A DNA stretch of 64,000 bases, taken from Diabrotica undecimpunctata (lineage: Eukaryota; Arthropoda; Insecta; Coleoptera; Chrysomelidae). Position numbers and translations under genes: made by a program. The stretch spans positions 69,852,141 through 69,916,140 of the forward strand of contig NC_092809.1 of assembly GCF_040954645.1 (NCBI RefSeq), given 5' to 3'. The notes under the pieces were generated by a model. The model did not search any database and was not told the origin of the DNA. It saw only the letters and a list, made by a program, of their open reading frames with translations. Position 1 is the first letter of the stretch, and every line of letters begins with the position of its first letter. Shown here piece by piece: positions 21,183-31,850 of the stretch.

Positions 21183-21987
21183 TTAACCCTTTGCGGCTTA
21201 GTGGCTCCACGGTGGAGCCACCTTTAAACAAATTTTTTCCTACTGCTCTGTAATCTGTAATCGTACGGTGAGACCATCAGATGGAATGCGAAGAGCAGTT
21301 ATGCATAGTGTACATAATACATTTGGCGCGCTCACAAGTGAATGACAGTGAGGTTATTTATTGCTGTAAATAAACAAACATTCTTATATCGATAAAAAGT
21401 ATATTTAATGTTAATTTGTTGATAAATAGACGTATTTATGTATTACCGTACTAAGTCTGTATAATCTACGTAGATAATTAAGTGAATTTTGATATTTTGA
21501 TTGGTGGTGCCAATAGGTGCCACTAAGCCGATCAGTAACTAATAGGTATGTTTTGTTACAGAATTCGAAAATAAAAAGATGTCTTGATTTGCGTAAAATA
21601 ACAACTAATGACCCTTACGCATTACTAACAGATATCCCATCGGATGGATCTGACATATCCGATTTTCCTTTAGAAATAAGAACTGACAAAGCAGCCAATA
21701 TACCTCAGCATGGAGGCAAAGTACGTTGTACATACTGCAGTACCAAGGTAACTCCTTATTGTACAAGATGGCACTGTACTACATGTAAAGTAAGTTTATG
21801 TCTATCTGAAAAAAAAATTGCTTCATCCCATTTCACGCTATAAAATTTTTTCATTAGTAGCCTGGCTCCAATTACAAAAATAAAATATTAAAAACGTTTG
21901 ATTTGTCTTTTTTTGTCCTAATATGTCCTAAAAACAAATTATACAATATTTAGTATAAACAAAAAAAGTACGTCCACAAAGGGTTAA
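21183..21987 (+). mobile_element. Internally deleted piggyBac element
   Basis: Flanked by TTAA at 21183-21186 and 21984-21987, the invariant piggyBac target. Just inside are CCCTTTG and CAAAGGG, and a subterminal palindrome GTGGCTCCACGGTGGAGCCAC lies at 21200-21220. At about 805 bp it is far shorter than an autonomous piggyBac (about 2.4 kb or more). Confidence 0.85.
21517..21843 (+). pseudogene. piggyBac transposase remnant with C-terminal cysteine-rich domain
   Basis: The end of the frame reads HGGKVRCTYCSTKV, TRWHCTTCKVSLC, the zinc-binding cysteine-rich domain that recognises piggyBac ends. It is fused to an acidic stretch (DIPSDGSDISDFPLE) like the transposase N-terminus, so the catalytic DDD core has been deleted between them. 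There is no ATG start. The first conventional boundary is an acceptor-like TTTTGTTACAG before 21562. A run of nine A's near 21813 shifts the frame: the alternative frame gives the expected NCF continuation. It cannot transpose by itself. Confidence 0.75.
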
Positions 21988-22151
21988 TGTGATGACTATT
22001 AGTTTCTCTACATCAATTTGCACTTTTTCTTAGAAAACGCGGAATTAGTGCAAAAACTCTAAAAGATATTTCTAAATTCGTTGCCTGCATCCTTATTCTC
22101 AGTTGTGCACGATTTTGTATCGAAACGAAATAAACAAATACTTTTATTTAT

Positions 22152-22236
22152 CCCCAAACACAATAATACTAAGGATTCAAATCCGGTGACCTTTGTGGCC
22201 AAGCAACTGGACCACCTCTTCTAATCCAGTGGAGAA
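22152..22236 (-). pseudogene. Mariner-type transposase fragment
   Basis: The minus strand reads WIRRGGPVAWPQRSPDLNP, stop, YYCVWG. This is the conserved block around the last catalytic position of mariner/Tc1-type DDE transposases. It has a stop where the next residue should be, and surrounding sequence to about 22030 is further decayed coding DNA. Confidence 0.7.
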
Positions 22237-23239
22237 TTAAGAAAGTCTCGTACATTCCGGCTACATTGTGTCTGACAGCCGTCATAAAGAAACCATAAGT
22301 TTTGCGAATATTTCAAGGCACATTATCTAACAAATATAAAACAATTTGCAGGAAATGTAAGTAATCGGCATCATTTAACCAAGCAGGCAATTTTTCAGGT
22401 CCAAGTAGATAATCGTTAATTACTACTATTCAGACGTTTATGCTAAAAATATGCTAATACTTAAATTCATTAACAACGTGGTTATTGTCACCAACGTACA
22501 AATAATAATGTGCATTATGTACATTAAAAATTCGATTTTTTGTGAATGTTTTCATTTTGATTTTTGTGATTTTGTAATCAACAACCGAATTCTTTACGAG
22601 CAGGAAAATCTTGTAACAATACTTCTACCTCTGTAAAATGAATAGAATATAACTTTTTGTGGTCTAAGATATTTATATTAAAATTATATCTTCACGTGCT
22701 ACTGTTATATCATTTTGTAGCCCTGTTTTATTATTTTTTTGGACAACTGAACCTGTTTCTCTTAATGCTTGATGAAGAGTTTTTAATGCTGAGTGCGTGG
22801 GATGCTCACAATTAGGAACTTTTTCAGCGTATCTATGTTGTGCTACTGGATCTCATTTCGCCATAAACTAAACTGGCAACAACTTGACAATGAAAAACGT
22901 AGGTTATACTGCTCTTGACAGTTCAAAGCCAACTAATGCAAAAAATAATAATTGAACTATCATAACGAAAAAACGCAAAATTTTCAGATCGACTTTTTTA
23001 GAAAACAGTGAATCTTACCGATTTAAAGTAAGAGTACATTTTAGTACTAGAATACCCGAAATATAATTCTTCATTTGTACCAGACATATATTGTTTCTTA
23101 GCTTCATTGCAAATGATTTTTACACATCCTGTTTTAGGCGCTTTTGTATAAAATATTTTACGTTATTCTTTAAGAGTGTTTCATCTGATGCGACAGTTGA
23201 TTGACCCGTAATTACTACGAGTATGTTATTTCTTTTTAT

Positions 23240-23500
23240 CTGTTTGTCAGTTTTTTCTACTTTGTTTTCAACTCGGCCAACTTGATTTGTTTTTTGTTTC
23301 TTCCTATGCTTGCTTTATCTTTAAATTTTCTTTTTTCATCTCTTCTCTATATTTCTTATTTTCGTTTCTGTTTTCTTTCTGTTCTCCCATCATCTTCTTA
23401 AACATACTCCTAACGTTGTCCTCATTCTTGGAATCTTCTTCCCTTAGTTTTCTTTTGCTGGTATTCTAGCAGTTTTTTGCTCTGCAGGAAAGGTGAACTT
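23240..23500 (-). pseudogene. Possible LINE ORF1 coiled-coil remnant
   Basis: The minus strand gives MFKKMMGEQKENRNENKKY, REEMKKENLKIKQA with flanking charged residues and stops: a lysine/glutamate-rich heptad-like stretch. Coiled-coil leaders like this precede RTE-type endonucleases in insect LINEs. The plus strand is correspondingly pyrimidine-rich. It could be simple-sequence bias instead. Confidence 0.3.
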
Positions 23501-24286
23501 GATCCTCTATATTTTCTCTTCTTGCCTTTTGTTTTTTTTCATTTGTAAGTGCTGTTTTGTAGGTACTGTAATGCAAAAGTAGACACATTTTTGAAGAGGC
23601 CACTTAGATAGGTAGGGTACATTTTTATAAAAATTTATCATTGCTCGATATTGATAAATTGAGTTAGTAAAGAAATCTATATTATATTCGACAAAAAAAT
23701 TATACAACCATCTTCCTTTGCAATTTAAATCGACAACAACTTCTTTCCTTAAGTTCCGTAAATTGACAAAAGCCTATCTATCTGAAAGACCTTATTATTC
23801 AGTGGAAGAGTTTCTTAACGAATAATTAAGAAAGTACAGTACGTTTAGGTACAAGCAATAAAGTAATTTTATATATATTTGGGTATAACATGCAGCTGCT
23901 TAAACTTATTCGTAAACTAGTTCGTAAGGTTTTATTATGCAATTTGCAATTTAGTGAATTTTGTAATGGATTGTATATTTTATTTTATTATGTTTTATTC
24001 TGTGACAGTGACGATTTATCTAATTTTAGTAAATTTTAATTGTTAGTGTAATTATTATTTTTTTTTTTTCACTTTTTTAAGCTTTTTCCATAAAATTATA
24101 CAATTTTCAGTGACAATAAAGCATATTTCTATTCTATTCTATTCTAATTGAAAAATGAAAAATAGCCTTGTTGATAAAAAACAGGGATGACAAAATAATG
24201 TTTATGTCATTTGTTATTAATACCTATCCTATCATTTCCCTCTCGGATCTTTATAATAGCCTACATACGTCATGGTATTGTGGTAA
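23501..24286. other. No gene; (TTCTA)n tail
   Basis: AT-rich. 24100-24147 reads ACAATAAAGCATATTTCTATTCTATTCTATTCTA, a polyadenylation-like signal followed by a pentamer run, which looks like the 3' end of a LINE or SINE on the plus strand. Confidence 0.35.
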
Positions 24287-24289
24287 TTA

Positions 24290-24820
24290 AATTTTAAACA
24301 TAAAGTTGGTCCAATTGGTCTTATATTGTCTAAAGAGCCTCACTAAGCTAAGTTGTTTGGGCGGGGTAGCCGAACTTAAATTCGTCTCCTTGTTGTGTCC
24401 CATAGATGTTCGATTAAATTGTTGTCGGGGCTGGAGGTTGGCCAATTCATACAACAGAAGACCAGAGTTATCCTTTGTAAGAATAAAATGAGGTCCGATA
24501 AATACCGCAAAAGATACCACATGCAATAATACATTGAGCAGGTTGTTCTCCTTGTCTTCTCCAAATTCTTTTGCGACCGTCTGGTGACTTCAAGCAAAAC
24601 CTGGAATTATCCGTTCCCTTTTAAAAGCAAGTCAAGCTCTATATGATACGACTTAATTTTGACCTTTTGATCTGTAGTTGCCATTTTGATTAAACCGATG
24701 AATAGCTTTTAAACAGCACAACGACTAACACCTAGCACCAGGGCGGCATAATATTGGCTACGAACATCTTGCATTATTAAAGCCATGGCTCTTGCGTTAT
24801 TCGTTGGTGTTAAGGTCATT
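24290..24820 (-). pseudogene. Tc1-like transposase remnant
   Basis: The frame starts MTLTPTNNARAMALIMQDV, LGVSRCAV, the N-terminal helix-turn-helix of Tc1-type transposases (24817-24712). Further on, in other frames, come RQKNLEK-type and WPTSSPDNNLIEHLWDT motifs, the last being the block around the third catalytic residue. Several frameshifts and a missing middle make it inactive. No inverted repeats were resolved. Confidence 0.7.
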
Positions 24821-25559
24821 TTATTACTTTTAAAAATTATGAACTCAAAATGTTTGAATACTGCATTGGTCTGGTTGTTAAGATCACTACGATAACAAAT
24901 TAATATCTCTAATCGCTTATGAAACTTAACTTTTTGACAAAAACACAAATTTATATTGTTTATAAACAATGCTTTGTCTTTGGTCCACGTGGCAACATTA
25001 ATTGAATATACCTACATTCAAAAGATTTCAATTATTATTCGTAGAACCAAATTTTTTTTAATTGGCTTCTTGGCATTTCCGTGAACCCATAGTTGCTAGG
25101 TAACCTTCTGTAGATTCCATTAGGTCTTAAATATTAACCGAAGAACAAATTAGAACAAAGAATAATTAAATTCAATAATTGTGAACATTAATATTTATCG
25201 GGCGAGTCATCTCGAGATAGGAAGATTGTAACATGGCCAGTAATTAAAGAAATATGCAAGTCATCTTTCTCACCAACATGTTCTCTATGAGCAACATGGA
25301 AGTACTTTTCATAAAACAAGTTTAAAACCACACTATAATATATTATCTCTTTACTATAAAGCATTAGATTATAAATATAAAGCAACAGTTCTTTACCAAA
25401 GTTGTAGTCCTTAGAGATCAAATTTGACGATGTTTGTTATGTTTTTTTATGTTATTAAAAATTATTTGTATTAAAAAAAATTACGAAGTAGAAACTTCTG
25501 GTAAATAATGGTATATTATTTTATTAAAAATAATTAAAATTTATCCAAAAGGATTACAA
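24821..25559. other. No recognisable gene
   Basis: AT-rich unassigned sequence. Confidence 0.4.
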
Positions 25560-25607
25560 TTATTCCAAAACGTTTTCGGTTCAGCCGGACCATCATCAGT
25601 AAAACAC
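25560..25607 (-). ncRNA. Hammerhead-ribozyme-like motif
   Basis: The minus strand carries CTGATGA (25599-25593), a hairpin GGTCC-GGCT-GAACC, then GAAA (25577-25574) followed by the palindrome AACGTT. Flanks GTGTTTTA and TGGAATAA can pair with G-T wobbles as stem I. This matches the hammerhead core and the short palindromic stem III known from Penelope-associated hammerheads. One stem II pair is mismatched. No adjacent Penelope coding sequence is seen. Confidence 0.45.
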
Positions 25608-26288
25608 TTTAAAAAGTAGTTGAAACTAAGTACTGAAATAGGTTTAAGAACCTTTAATTTAGTTGACAATTATTATGGTAATATTTATTGAAATCGATTT
25701 TATTAAACTATGGTATACAGCGAACTACTGGAATTTTCCCCTTTTACTTTGTATTTATATTAAATCGTAAATTATTAATGAAAAAGAAAATGGATCGCAA
25801 ATAAAAACAGTATTACTGGTAATATTTCCTTTGAAAGCGTAAAATAACACAATATGTTATTTTGTTATATTTGCTAATTGCTTGAATGATTTTATTAAAT
25901 AAACCACATACACTGAAAGCCAAATAAAGTTGGGTTCACGTCATCGTTGTGAACATTTGCAGCGTTGTCAGATGGTTCATGAAGTATGAAAATTAACAGA
26001 AAAAAAAACTGAAGTAAACAAAAAAAGGTGAAGGTAACAATATTCAGACTATATTAAATGAAATTTGAAAATAAGTGTTTTTTTTTATTTGTTTTTTGTT
26101 AATTACATTCATGAATAGATTTCACAAAGTAAGGAATTCCACAATAAAAGTAGTAAGATTATTACTGAGTTACCAAACCATAAATGTAATCAAAATAAAA
26201 CAACAAGCAATAAAATAAAATATTTTTTAAAAATGAACGTATTTTCGGAGACAAAACATGACATTAAAAAAAAAACAACATCAACGAA
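25608..26288. other. No recognisable gene
   Basis: AT-rich unassigned sequence between the ribozyme-like motif and the transposase pseudogene. Confidence 0.4.
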
Positions 26289-27360
26289 CTAAACATTTTC
26301 TGAATCTGATTCAACATTAGTGTCACTCTCTCCACTTTTAATATTTATTACTATTGGACTAATTTCTTGACGATCAAATACTCTTTCTCTCTCATACCAT
26401 TTAAATATTTCTCTTCCAGTATGATTAATAGAGATTTTCCACATATTAGGAGTAATCATGTAAAGTACCTCATGCCACATGTTTAGACAGTTGTTAGCGC
26501 TGTTACCATCTCTACCAATGTGCCTATTGTAATAATTTTTTACTATGCCCCAAATTAATTCAATAGAGTTAAAGATACAATGGTAAGGAGGAAGACGTAA
26601 AACTTTGTGTCCATACTGTTCTGCCATATCGTCTACTATAATACTTGGTTTGTGGTTTATTTCTAAAAAAAAATGTTTAAAATAATTGACATTTATATGT
26701 GAGATTATATCTATATATTTACTGAGAAACGATGCGCAACAGTTCTGTTTTGAACATCATATGGGAATAGGGAATGTTTTTTTCTGTTAACCACTTCTCA
26801 ATAGCACTTTTTGACCATCCTGTATTCGGAGTTTTATGCAATAACATACTGTGATAATGTGCATTATCAAGTACAATTAGAGAAGGATTCTCTAAGTTTT
26901 GGAGCAACTGATATTCAAACCATTTCAAGAAATTTGCCTGGTTCATTTCCGCATGATAATCACTAAGTTGAGTTTTTAAACAAAATATTGCTTCAGCACC
27001 CTCTATTAATCCGGTTTCATTTCCAGCATGGAGTATAATATATATGCAATGATGTTATTTAAATGTTCATATAACAACTTATCTTAATACAACAAACCTT
27101 TTGCCATCCGTTTTAGTGGTTTTAACACTCTTTATATTGTCATTTTGCCAAGAATGACCAATGATCTCATTTTGATATATACAAGTTTCACGGAGAAACA
27201 CGAATGGGTATATACCTTCATCCTTCGCTTTTTTATGAGTTCTCAAGAATTATACTCTTTTACAAACAACGTTAGGTAATTCCATAAGTCCTCGTCGTGG
27301 ATTATCCTTCATCTACTCAAACCCAAGTTCTTTGAGCTATCTTTTTAAAGAAGTGGTATA

Positions 27361-27457
27361 GGTAATGGATTTTAACAAGAGCTATGACCTTGTAAATAAC
27401 AGGTAACCTTGTGTACTGCATCGGCATGACTCATAGCTCTTGGCAAAATCCATTGCC
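27361..27457. repeat. 97-bp foldback inside transposase pseudogene
   Basis: Arms 27361-27388 and 27430-27457 match at 24 of 28 positions (core CAAGAGCTATGA / TCATAGCTCTTG) around a 41-bp loop. It interrupts transposase coding sequence, so it is probably a tiny MITE. Confidence 0.65.
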
Positions 27458-27765
27458 TCAACTACCATTAAATAATTCTTTATCTTTTAGTTGGGACCAC
27501 AATGATTGAACCGCTACATGCTGTTCTAAAAGCATACAGAAATAAAATTATGTTAAATGTATATTTGTTATAATCATACTTACTTCTCTAGTACATATCG
27601 TAAATGGTATCACGAATAGAGCTTATATTTAAAGTTGTATTTGTTACTCGTTTATTGGTGCAACGCTGTTTCTTTGGTGACTTGAACTATTCACCTTTTT
27701 TCTGCATTCGACATAAATATGCTGCTTACTGTTCTTACACTGATTTTTAAAACAGCAGCTACACG

Positions 27766-27821
27766 CTAAAATAATAAAAATTTTTGTAAAGTAAAGTAAT
27801 GATATTTTATTCGTATATTAC
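27766..27821 (-). other. Intron 1 of transposase pseudogene
   Basis: 56 bp, GTAATA...TTTTAG on the minus strand. It separates the start exon from the helix-turn-helix exon in phase. Confidence 0.6.
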
Positions 27822-28189
27822 CTCTTGCACAGCGTTTAAGGGTAACAAAGGGCCATTATTATTCCTTTCTTCTTCAAAATAGTTAACTAATGAAGGCACA
27901 AGTTCTTTGCTTTGACTATTTAGCTGTTTGGGCATTTTGACAGATAAATAAATGTTTTTCACAAGATAATCTCAAAAATCGATGATACCACGAGTACAAA
28001 AGTCACAGAACACTGATTAAAACCTCAACAAACGACGCGGCAACATTACAATATTTTTGGTAGTGACTAATATTCCGTCATTAATTGTGGTGGTTTCTTC
28101 ATGATCATTGCCACACAAAATTTTACAATGAGGGACGTCTGAATCCAAAAAAGCTATATTCGTTATTATCCGATAAGGAACCTTTTTCT

Positions 28190-28447
28190 TCTTCTCCTGG
28201 TGTTACAACCCTTTGCAAGGTTTGGCCTGCTTAAGAATGTTCTTCCGTTCTGCCTGCCGATTACTGTTCTTCTCTACTACCTGTTGTTTGTAGGTTCAAG
28301 GACTCATCTACGTCCATCCATCTTTTACGGTGCCCTCCTCTTATTCTATTTCCTTGTGACTTGCATTTCTGGATTTCTTTTACTCACTGATTTTGTGACA
28401 TTCTTTTAAAATGACCAAGCTAGTTGAGTCTGGGTGACTTTATAAAT
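28190..28447 (-). pseudogene. RTE-like LINE, extreme 3' fragment
   Basis: On the minus strand pieces such as GHRKRWMD and QAKPCKGL followed by stop and a GAAGAAGAAG tail (28190-28197 as TTCTTCTTC) match the C-terminal end typical of RTE-type reverse transcriptases. Severely 5'-truncated and frameshifted. Confidence 0.55.
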
Positions 28448-28469
28448 CTAAAAATATCTGCGCTGTATC

Positions 28470-29096
28470 AGTTCGTCAACAACATCAGATATGCAGATGA
28501 CACCATAGTATTTGCGGACAACTTAGAAGACCTACAAGTTCTTATGAACAAAATCACGTATTACAGTCAAAAATATGGACTCAATATAAACGTTAAGAAG
28601 ACGTTTTCAGAAGACTATCATAATTAGCAAGAAAAGGATAACAGAAGGTCAACTCTACGTCAACCAATCCCCTGTAGAAAGAGTGACGCACTACAACTAC
28701 CTCGGCACCATAATAAATGAAGAATGGACCAACAACCAGGAGACTAGAGCAAGCATCGGAAAAGCTAGATCCACCTTCAATCGGATCGAGACACAAATGA
28801 GGAGGTCCTCAAAAGAATATATAAGAACCGAGAGGTACTGACCACCATCAAATCTCGAAAGTTGCAGTTCTTCGAACATATTATGCGAAATGAATTTAGA
28901 TATGCTCTCTTTCAAGCCATCCTGCAAGGAAAAATATTTGGAAAACAGGTCCAAGCAGAAGAAGAACATCTTGGTTAAAGAACCTTAGAATCTGGTTCAA
29001 TAAAACATCTGTGCAGCTTTTCTGCGCTGCTGCAGACAAGATAAAGATCGGCATGATGATCTCCAACCATAACGGATAGGCACATCAAGAAGAAGA
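28470..29096 (+). pseudogene. RTE-like LINE, reverse transcriptase C-terminal half
   Basis: Reads VNNIRYADDTIVFADN (catalytic YADD near 28488), KYGLNINVKKT, then after a frameshift ERVTHYNYLGTIINEEW, ARSTFNRIETQM, then LQFFEHIMRNEFRYALFQAI and a GAAGAAGAA tail at 29085-29096. The 5' end begins within the polymerase domain, so it is a truncated insertion. At least three frame breaks. Confidence 0.8.
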
Positions 29097-29196
29097 ATTA
29101 GTTCGTCCAGCTCGTGGATCACTTTACTTCTCCATAAACCATCGCTACAATGGGTTGGTTCAAATGTATTTAGTAATGTTTTTCAAAGCTGTATGA

Positions 29197-29340
29197 AGAT
29201 TTGAAAATACCCGAGGACATGAAAAGGTTATACAGCATTGCTTAAGCAAGAGACAAGTAATTAGAGACTTACGTTCATCAAATTAAGAGTGCGGATGGAA
29301 ACGTGTTTAAATTAGTAAAATAATGGAAAGACGAAATGAG
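29197..29340 (+). pseudogene. LINE reverse transcriptase N-terminal scrap
   Basis: LYEDLKIPEDMKRLYSIA, stop, ARDK, then QIKSADGNVFKLVK. This resembles the linker between endonuclease and polymerase in RTE-type LINEs (residues before the first RT motif). About 140 bp, two stops. Confidence 0.45.
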
Positions 29341-29355
29341 TAATTTAGAAATTGG

Positions 29356-29819
29356 TTACTGACTTGTTTCCTTGTTCATTTTCCTAAGACACCGTATACT
29401 GACATTGATTTCTATGATAACCTTATTCCCCATACTGCCATCATCTAAGTGTGGTTGTACGAATGATGCGGCTCGAATTTTCTGTTCGCTTGAGAACTCC
29501 TTCAAATTTTTCACACAAAATCTTTCATTATCGTTGGTGGCCTGAACCTGGCGGCTTCTTACGTGACTTTTTGAGACGGTTTTGGCTGCCTCGTACTCTA
29601 ATGTCAGAGCCAAGACGTCTCTTAGGGTTTTATTTCTAGTCATTTACATAACCTGTTGTATTTCAAAGGCATGTAGTTTATTTACAAAACTCTGGACAAC
29701 CAGTTATTCCAGAAAGTCATCTAGGGCAGTAGGATAGACTAGTCTGATAAGACGTGCTTTCGGATTTCTGTTATTTGGACCTTACTTGAGTTTGGTACAC
29801 TTGCTACACATCGCTTTTC
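29356..29819 (-). pseudogene. Gypsy (Ty3-like) gag, C-terminal part
   Basis: The minus strand reads VYQTQVRSK, RLIRLVYPTALDDFLE, VVQSFVNKLHAFEIQQ, TLRDVLALTLEYEAAK, the retrotransposon gag block seen in insect gypsy elements. It has stops at several places. It is the continuation of 31850-31203, from which it is separated by the TIR-bounded element 29824-31202. The pol genes are absent. Confidence 0.65.
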
Positions 29820-29823
29820 CAAT
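29820..29823. repeat. Target site duplication CAAT (left)
   Basis: CAAT directly outside the left inverted repeat; repeated at 31203-31206. Confidence 0.65.
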
Positions 29824-31202
29824 AATCGGTGAGTTCGAAAACCGTACAAATTTCACATTTAAAAGTAGAATAGCCATTTTGTTTAAAATTTATCCTTTTC
29901 TTGATTGGGCCTAAAAACCGTACTACAAACTTAGCCGTTACCGTAGCACAGTTGATTGTAGTCGTGCGTGAGAAGAAAAACCGCATATATCCCGGACTTG
30001 TACGGGTTTTTACCTTAACAATAAAATATTGGTCAGTTGGATATTGATACACTAAACGTTCACTTTGTGTGTATGTGTGTTGTACAAAATAGCTTGATAT
30101 TTGCGAGTTATCCAAAATTTCAAGTAAAATTATGTCATCCAGTGATAGTCAAGAAGTTACTGATGCCACTAGTGATATCAGAAAAAGGAAAAAGGAATGT
30201 TGCTTGTTGGACAAACAATGCAAGAAAAATGGACTATTTACAAGGTCAGTAAGTCAGTAATATGTTTCTAAGAACAGAAGACAGGTTAATGCAAAGGCTG
30301 TAGTATCTGCGTGTAGGTAGTAAGTAAAAAAGTTCTACACTGTAATTGGTAGTACATAGAGTGTACTACTTTTGGCAGGTAAATCACCAAACAATCTTGG
30401 AGGCAGACATAATAGTAGACCTCGTAAATTATGCGATAAATGGACTGAGAAAATTAAAGAGCATATTTAGACGGTATTCAGTATTCGGTATTTAGATGCA
30501 TCTTGGAATGTATAGAAAATGCAAAGCCTTTTTGTCGAAAAATATCCAGTGTTGGAAAACTTAGTTAAATACGAATTTTATTTAAAATACTTTAAAACGA
30601 AAACTTCAATCTTAAGTATTGAAGACCACATATTGATGTATGTTCGGAGTAAAAGAGATGGAACTAGACTTAGAGATGTTAATCTTAACGATAACGCAAA
30701 TAGAGCAGTTGCAGCAGAAATAATGGTTCACAAAAGGCAAGCGAAGAAGTTTTATAATAAAACTAAAGACGTGCAAACCGTGTGTACTAAAATGCCAGAA
30801 GTGTTGGAATTAGCTTTTATGCTAATATGCAAATATGCAAATCACGTCATGGAAACCACAAATTCTGAAAATATTGATTAAGTGATTGAGATAACAGTTT
30901 TAATATTATGTATTGAATAAATGTTAAACAAATCAAGAAATGTTTACTTACCTATTTCTTTTTGTTTAGCAAGTTTTATTTCAATTATTTTCGTTGAGTT
31001 CAAAAACCATACAATTCCATCCTCCATTTTGATCTGTCTTTGGTAGTCCATTTTATTTAAAAAAAATACCATTAAAAACACATTGCAAAGTAAGAGACCT
31101 AAAACTTTTAGTCTATGTCGGGTAGTTTCAGTGTTAAAAGGTTTTTATTGATTTTCTCGGAACGCAGATTTTGGACATGTACAGTATTAGAACTCACCGA
31201 TT
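29824..31202 (+). mobile_element. TIR-bounded DNA transposon carrying a DUF7869-like gene
   Basis: Ends are perfect 13-bp inverted repeats: AATCGGTGAGTTC at 29824-29836 and its complement at 31190-31202, with a further shared GTACA after seven unmatched bases. CAAT is duplicated outside. Ignoring the 1,379-bp segment rejoins the gypsy gag frame across the site. Inside are plus-strand remnants of a DUF7869-like protein (30160-30884) and repeated AAAACCGTAC-type motifs near the left end (29837, 29911). This is a short, partly deleted copy. Confidence 0.72.
30160..30884 (+). pseudogene. DUF7869-like protein, copy A (candidate transposase)
   Basis: Pieces in order: ISEKGKRNVACWTNNARK (30161-30214), NNLGGRHNSRPRKLCDKW near 30390-30445, then an open frame 30519-30881 with LFVEKYPVLENLVKYEFYLK and EIMVHKRQAKKFYNK. 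The order basic leader, HI-containing segment, H..AK.FY matches the N-terminal and middle parts of insect proteins that I remember as DUF7869-containing. The FDLQ-type segment and everything after it are deleted. It lies wholly within the inverted repeats 29824-31202. No known biochemical function; the transposase role is inferred from context. Confidence 0.6.
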
Positions 31203-31850
31203 CAATTGGGACACGAAGCTGGAAAAGTTATTTTGCTGTTCCTCAAAGCTTATCTGCAAAACATTCAGAGTTTCTCCTCGGAGCGAAACTACACGCGCAG
31301 TAGTCTTTTCTTCATCGGACCACGAATTGGCTTTGACAGCTGCAAGCAACTGTTTCAGATATTCAGATAAACTGACCAACTAGTCATGCCAGCGAATGTT
31401 TGTGGTTTGATTTTAGCTGGGCTGAAATGACGTAAAAATTGAGGAATAGTTGTACGTTTGCTTGACTCATTATTTTTGGGAAGTTGCGTTGTGGTCTTAG
31501 TAGCACATTCCTGTATCTCTGTACGTAGTTGTGTAGTAGTATTACGTACTTTGGCACGAAGTTCTGAATTGGTAGCTTGTATCCTTGTCCCGAGCCTTGC
31601 CAATTTTCTAAACATGTCTTCTTTAAGACCACCTTACTCTTTTGTGATTTTAGCTTGGTTTTCTTTCATAGAATTCAGATTTTATTGCAACTCAGCCTGG
31701 TTGTCCTTCAACTTTTCTTGCAATTCAATATGGTTTTTAGTCATTATCTTTAAAATCGCTTTGACCTCTTGTTTTCGGCATTTTCAACTATTAATGGTTT
31801 GAGCTTGGCCACTAAGACATACCACTTCTGATAACTATTTCGGGATTTGC
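31203..31850 (-). pseudogene. Gypsy (Ty3-like) gag, N-terminal part
   Basis: From 31850 down: a coiled-coil rich in Glu/Lys/Gln (LQEKLKDNQAELQ, SELRAKVRNTT), then KPQTFAGMTSWSVYL, a frameshift near 31365, AAVKANSWSDEEKTTARVV, SLRGETLNVLQISFEEQQNN. This is the core gag fold of insect gypsy elements. It stops exactly at the transposon boundary (31203) and resumes at 29819. Stops and shifts mark it as old. Confidence 0.65.

Larger units (their letters stand above)
20874..23055 (-). mobile_element. Mariner-like element with nested piggyBac
   Basis: Imperfect inverted repeats 20874-20937 and 22994-23055 share the core GTACTCTTACTTTAA and a matching TTTTCTAAAAAA inner edge. Between them the minus strand encodes a mariner-type catalytic-domain fragment (22152-22236). 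The piggyBac derivative 21183-21987 interrupts it. Outer limits and target duplication are uncertain because the ends are diverged. Confidence 0.7.
26289..27935 (-). pseudogene. IS630/Tc1-type DDE transposase pseudogene with introns
   Basis: The start MPKQLNSQSKEL is at 27935. Exon 1 (27935-27822) ends at a GT donor and a 56-bp intron (27821-27766) ends TTTTAG before RVAAVLKISVRTVSSIF, a helix-turn-helix. Later pieces: LKELGFE (about 27310), VFLRETCIYQNEIIGHSW, FLKWFEYQL, IVLDNAHYHS (second catalytic Asp), a probable second intron-like gap near 26650-26710, and LPPYHCIFNSIELIWGIVK (third, Glu). The first catalytic Asp position reads Arg (FLRET). Stops, a foldback (27361-27457) and shifts show it is dead. 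A related copy lies at 43945-44815. Confidence 0.75.
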
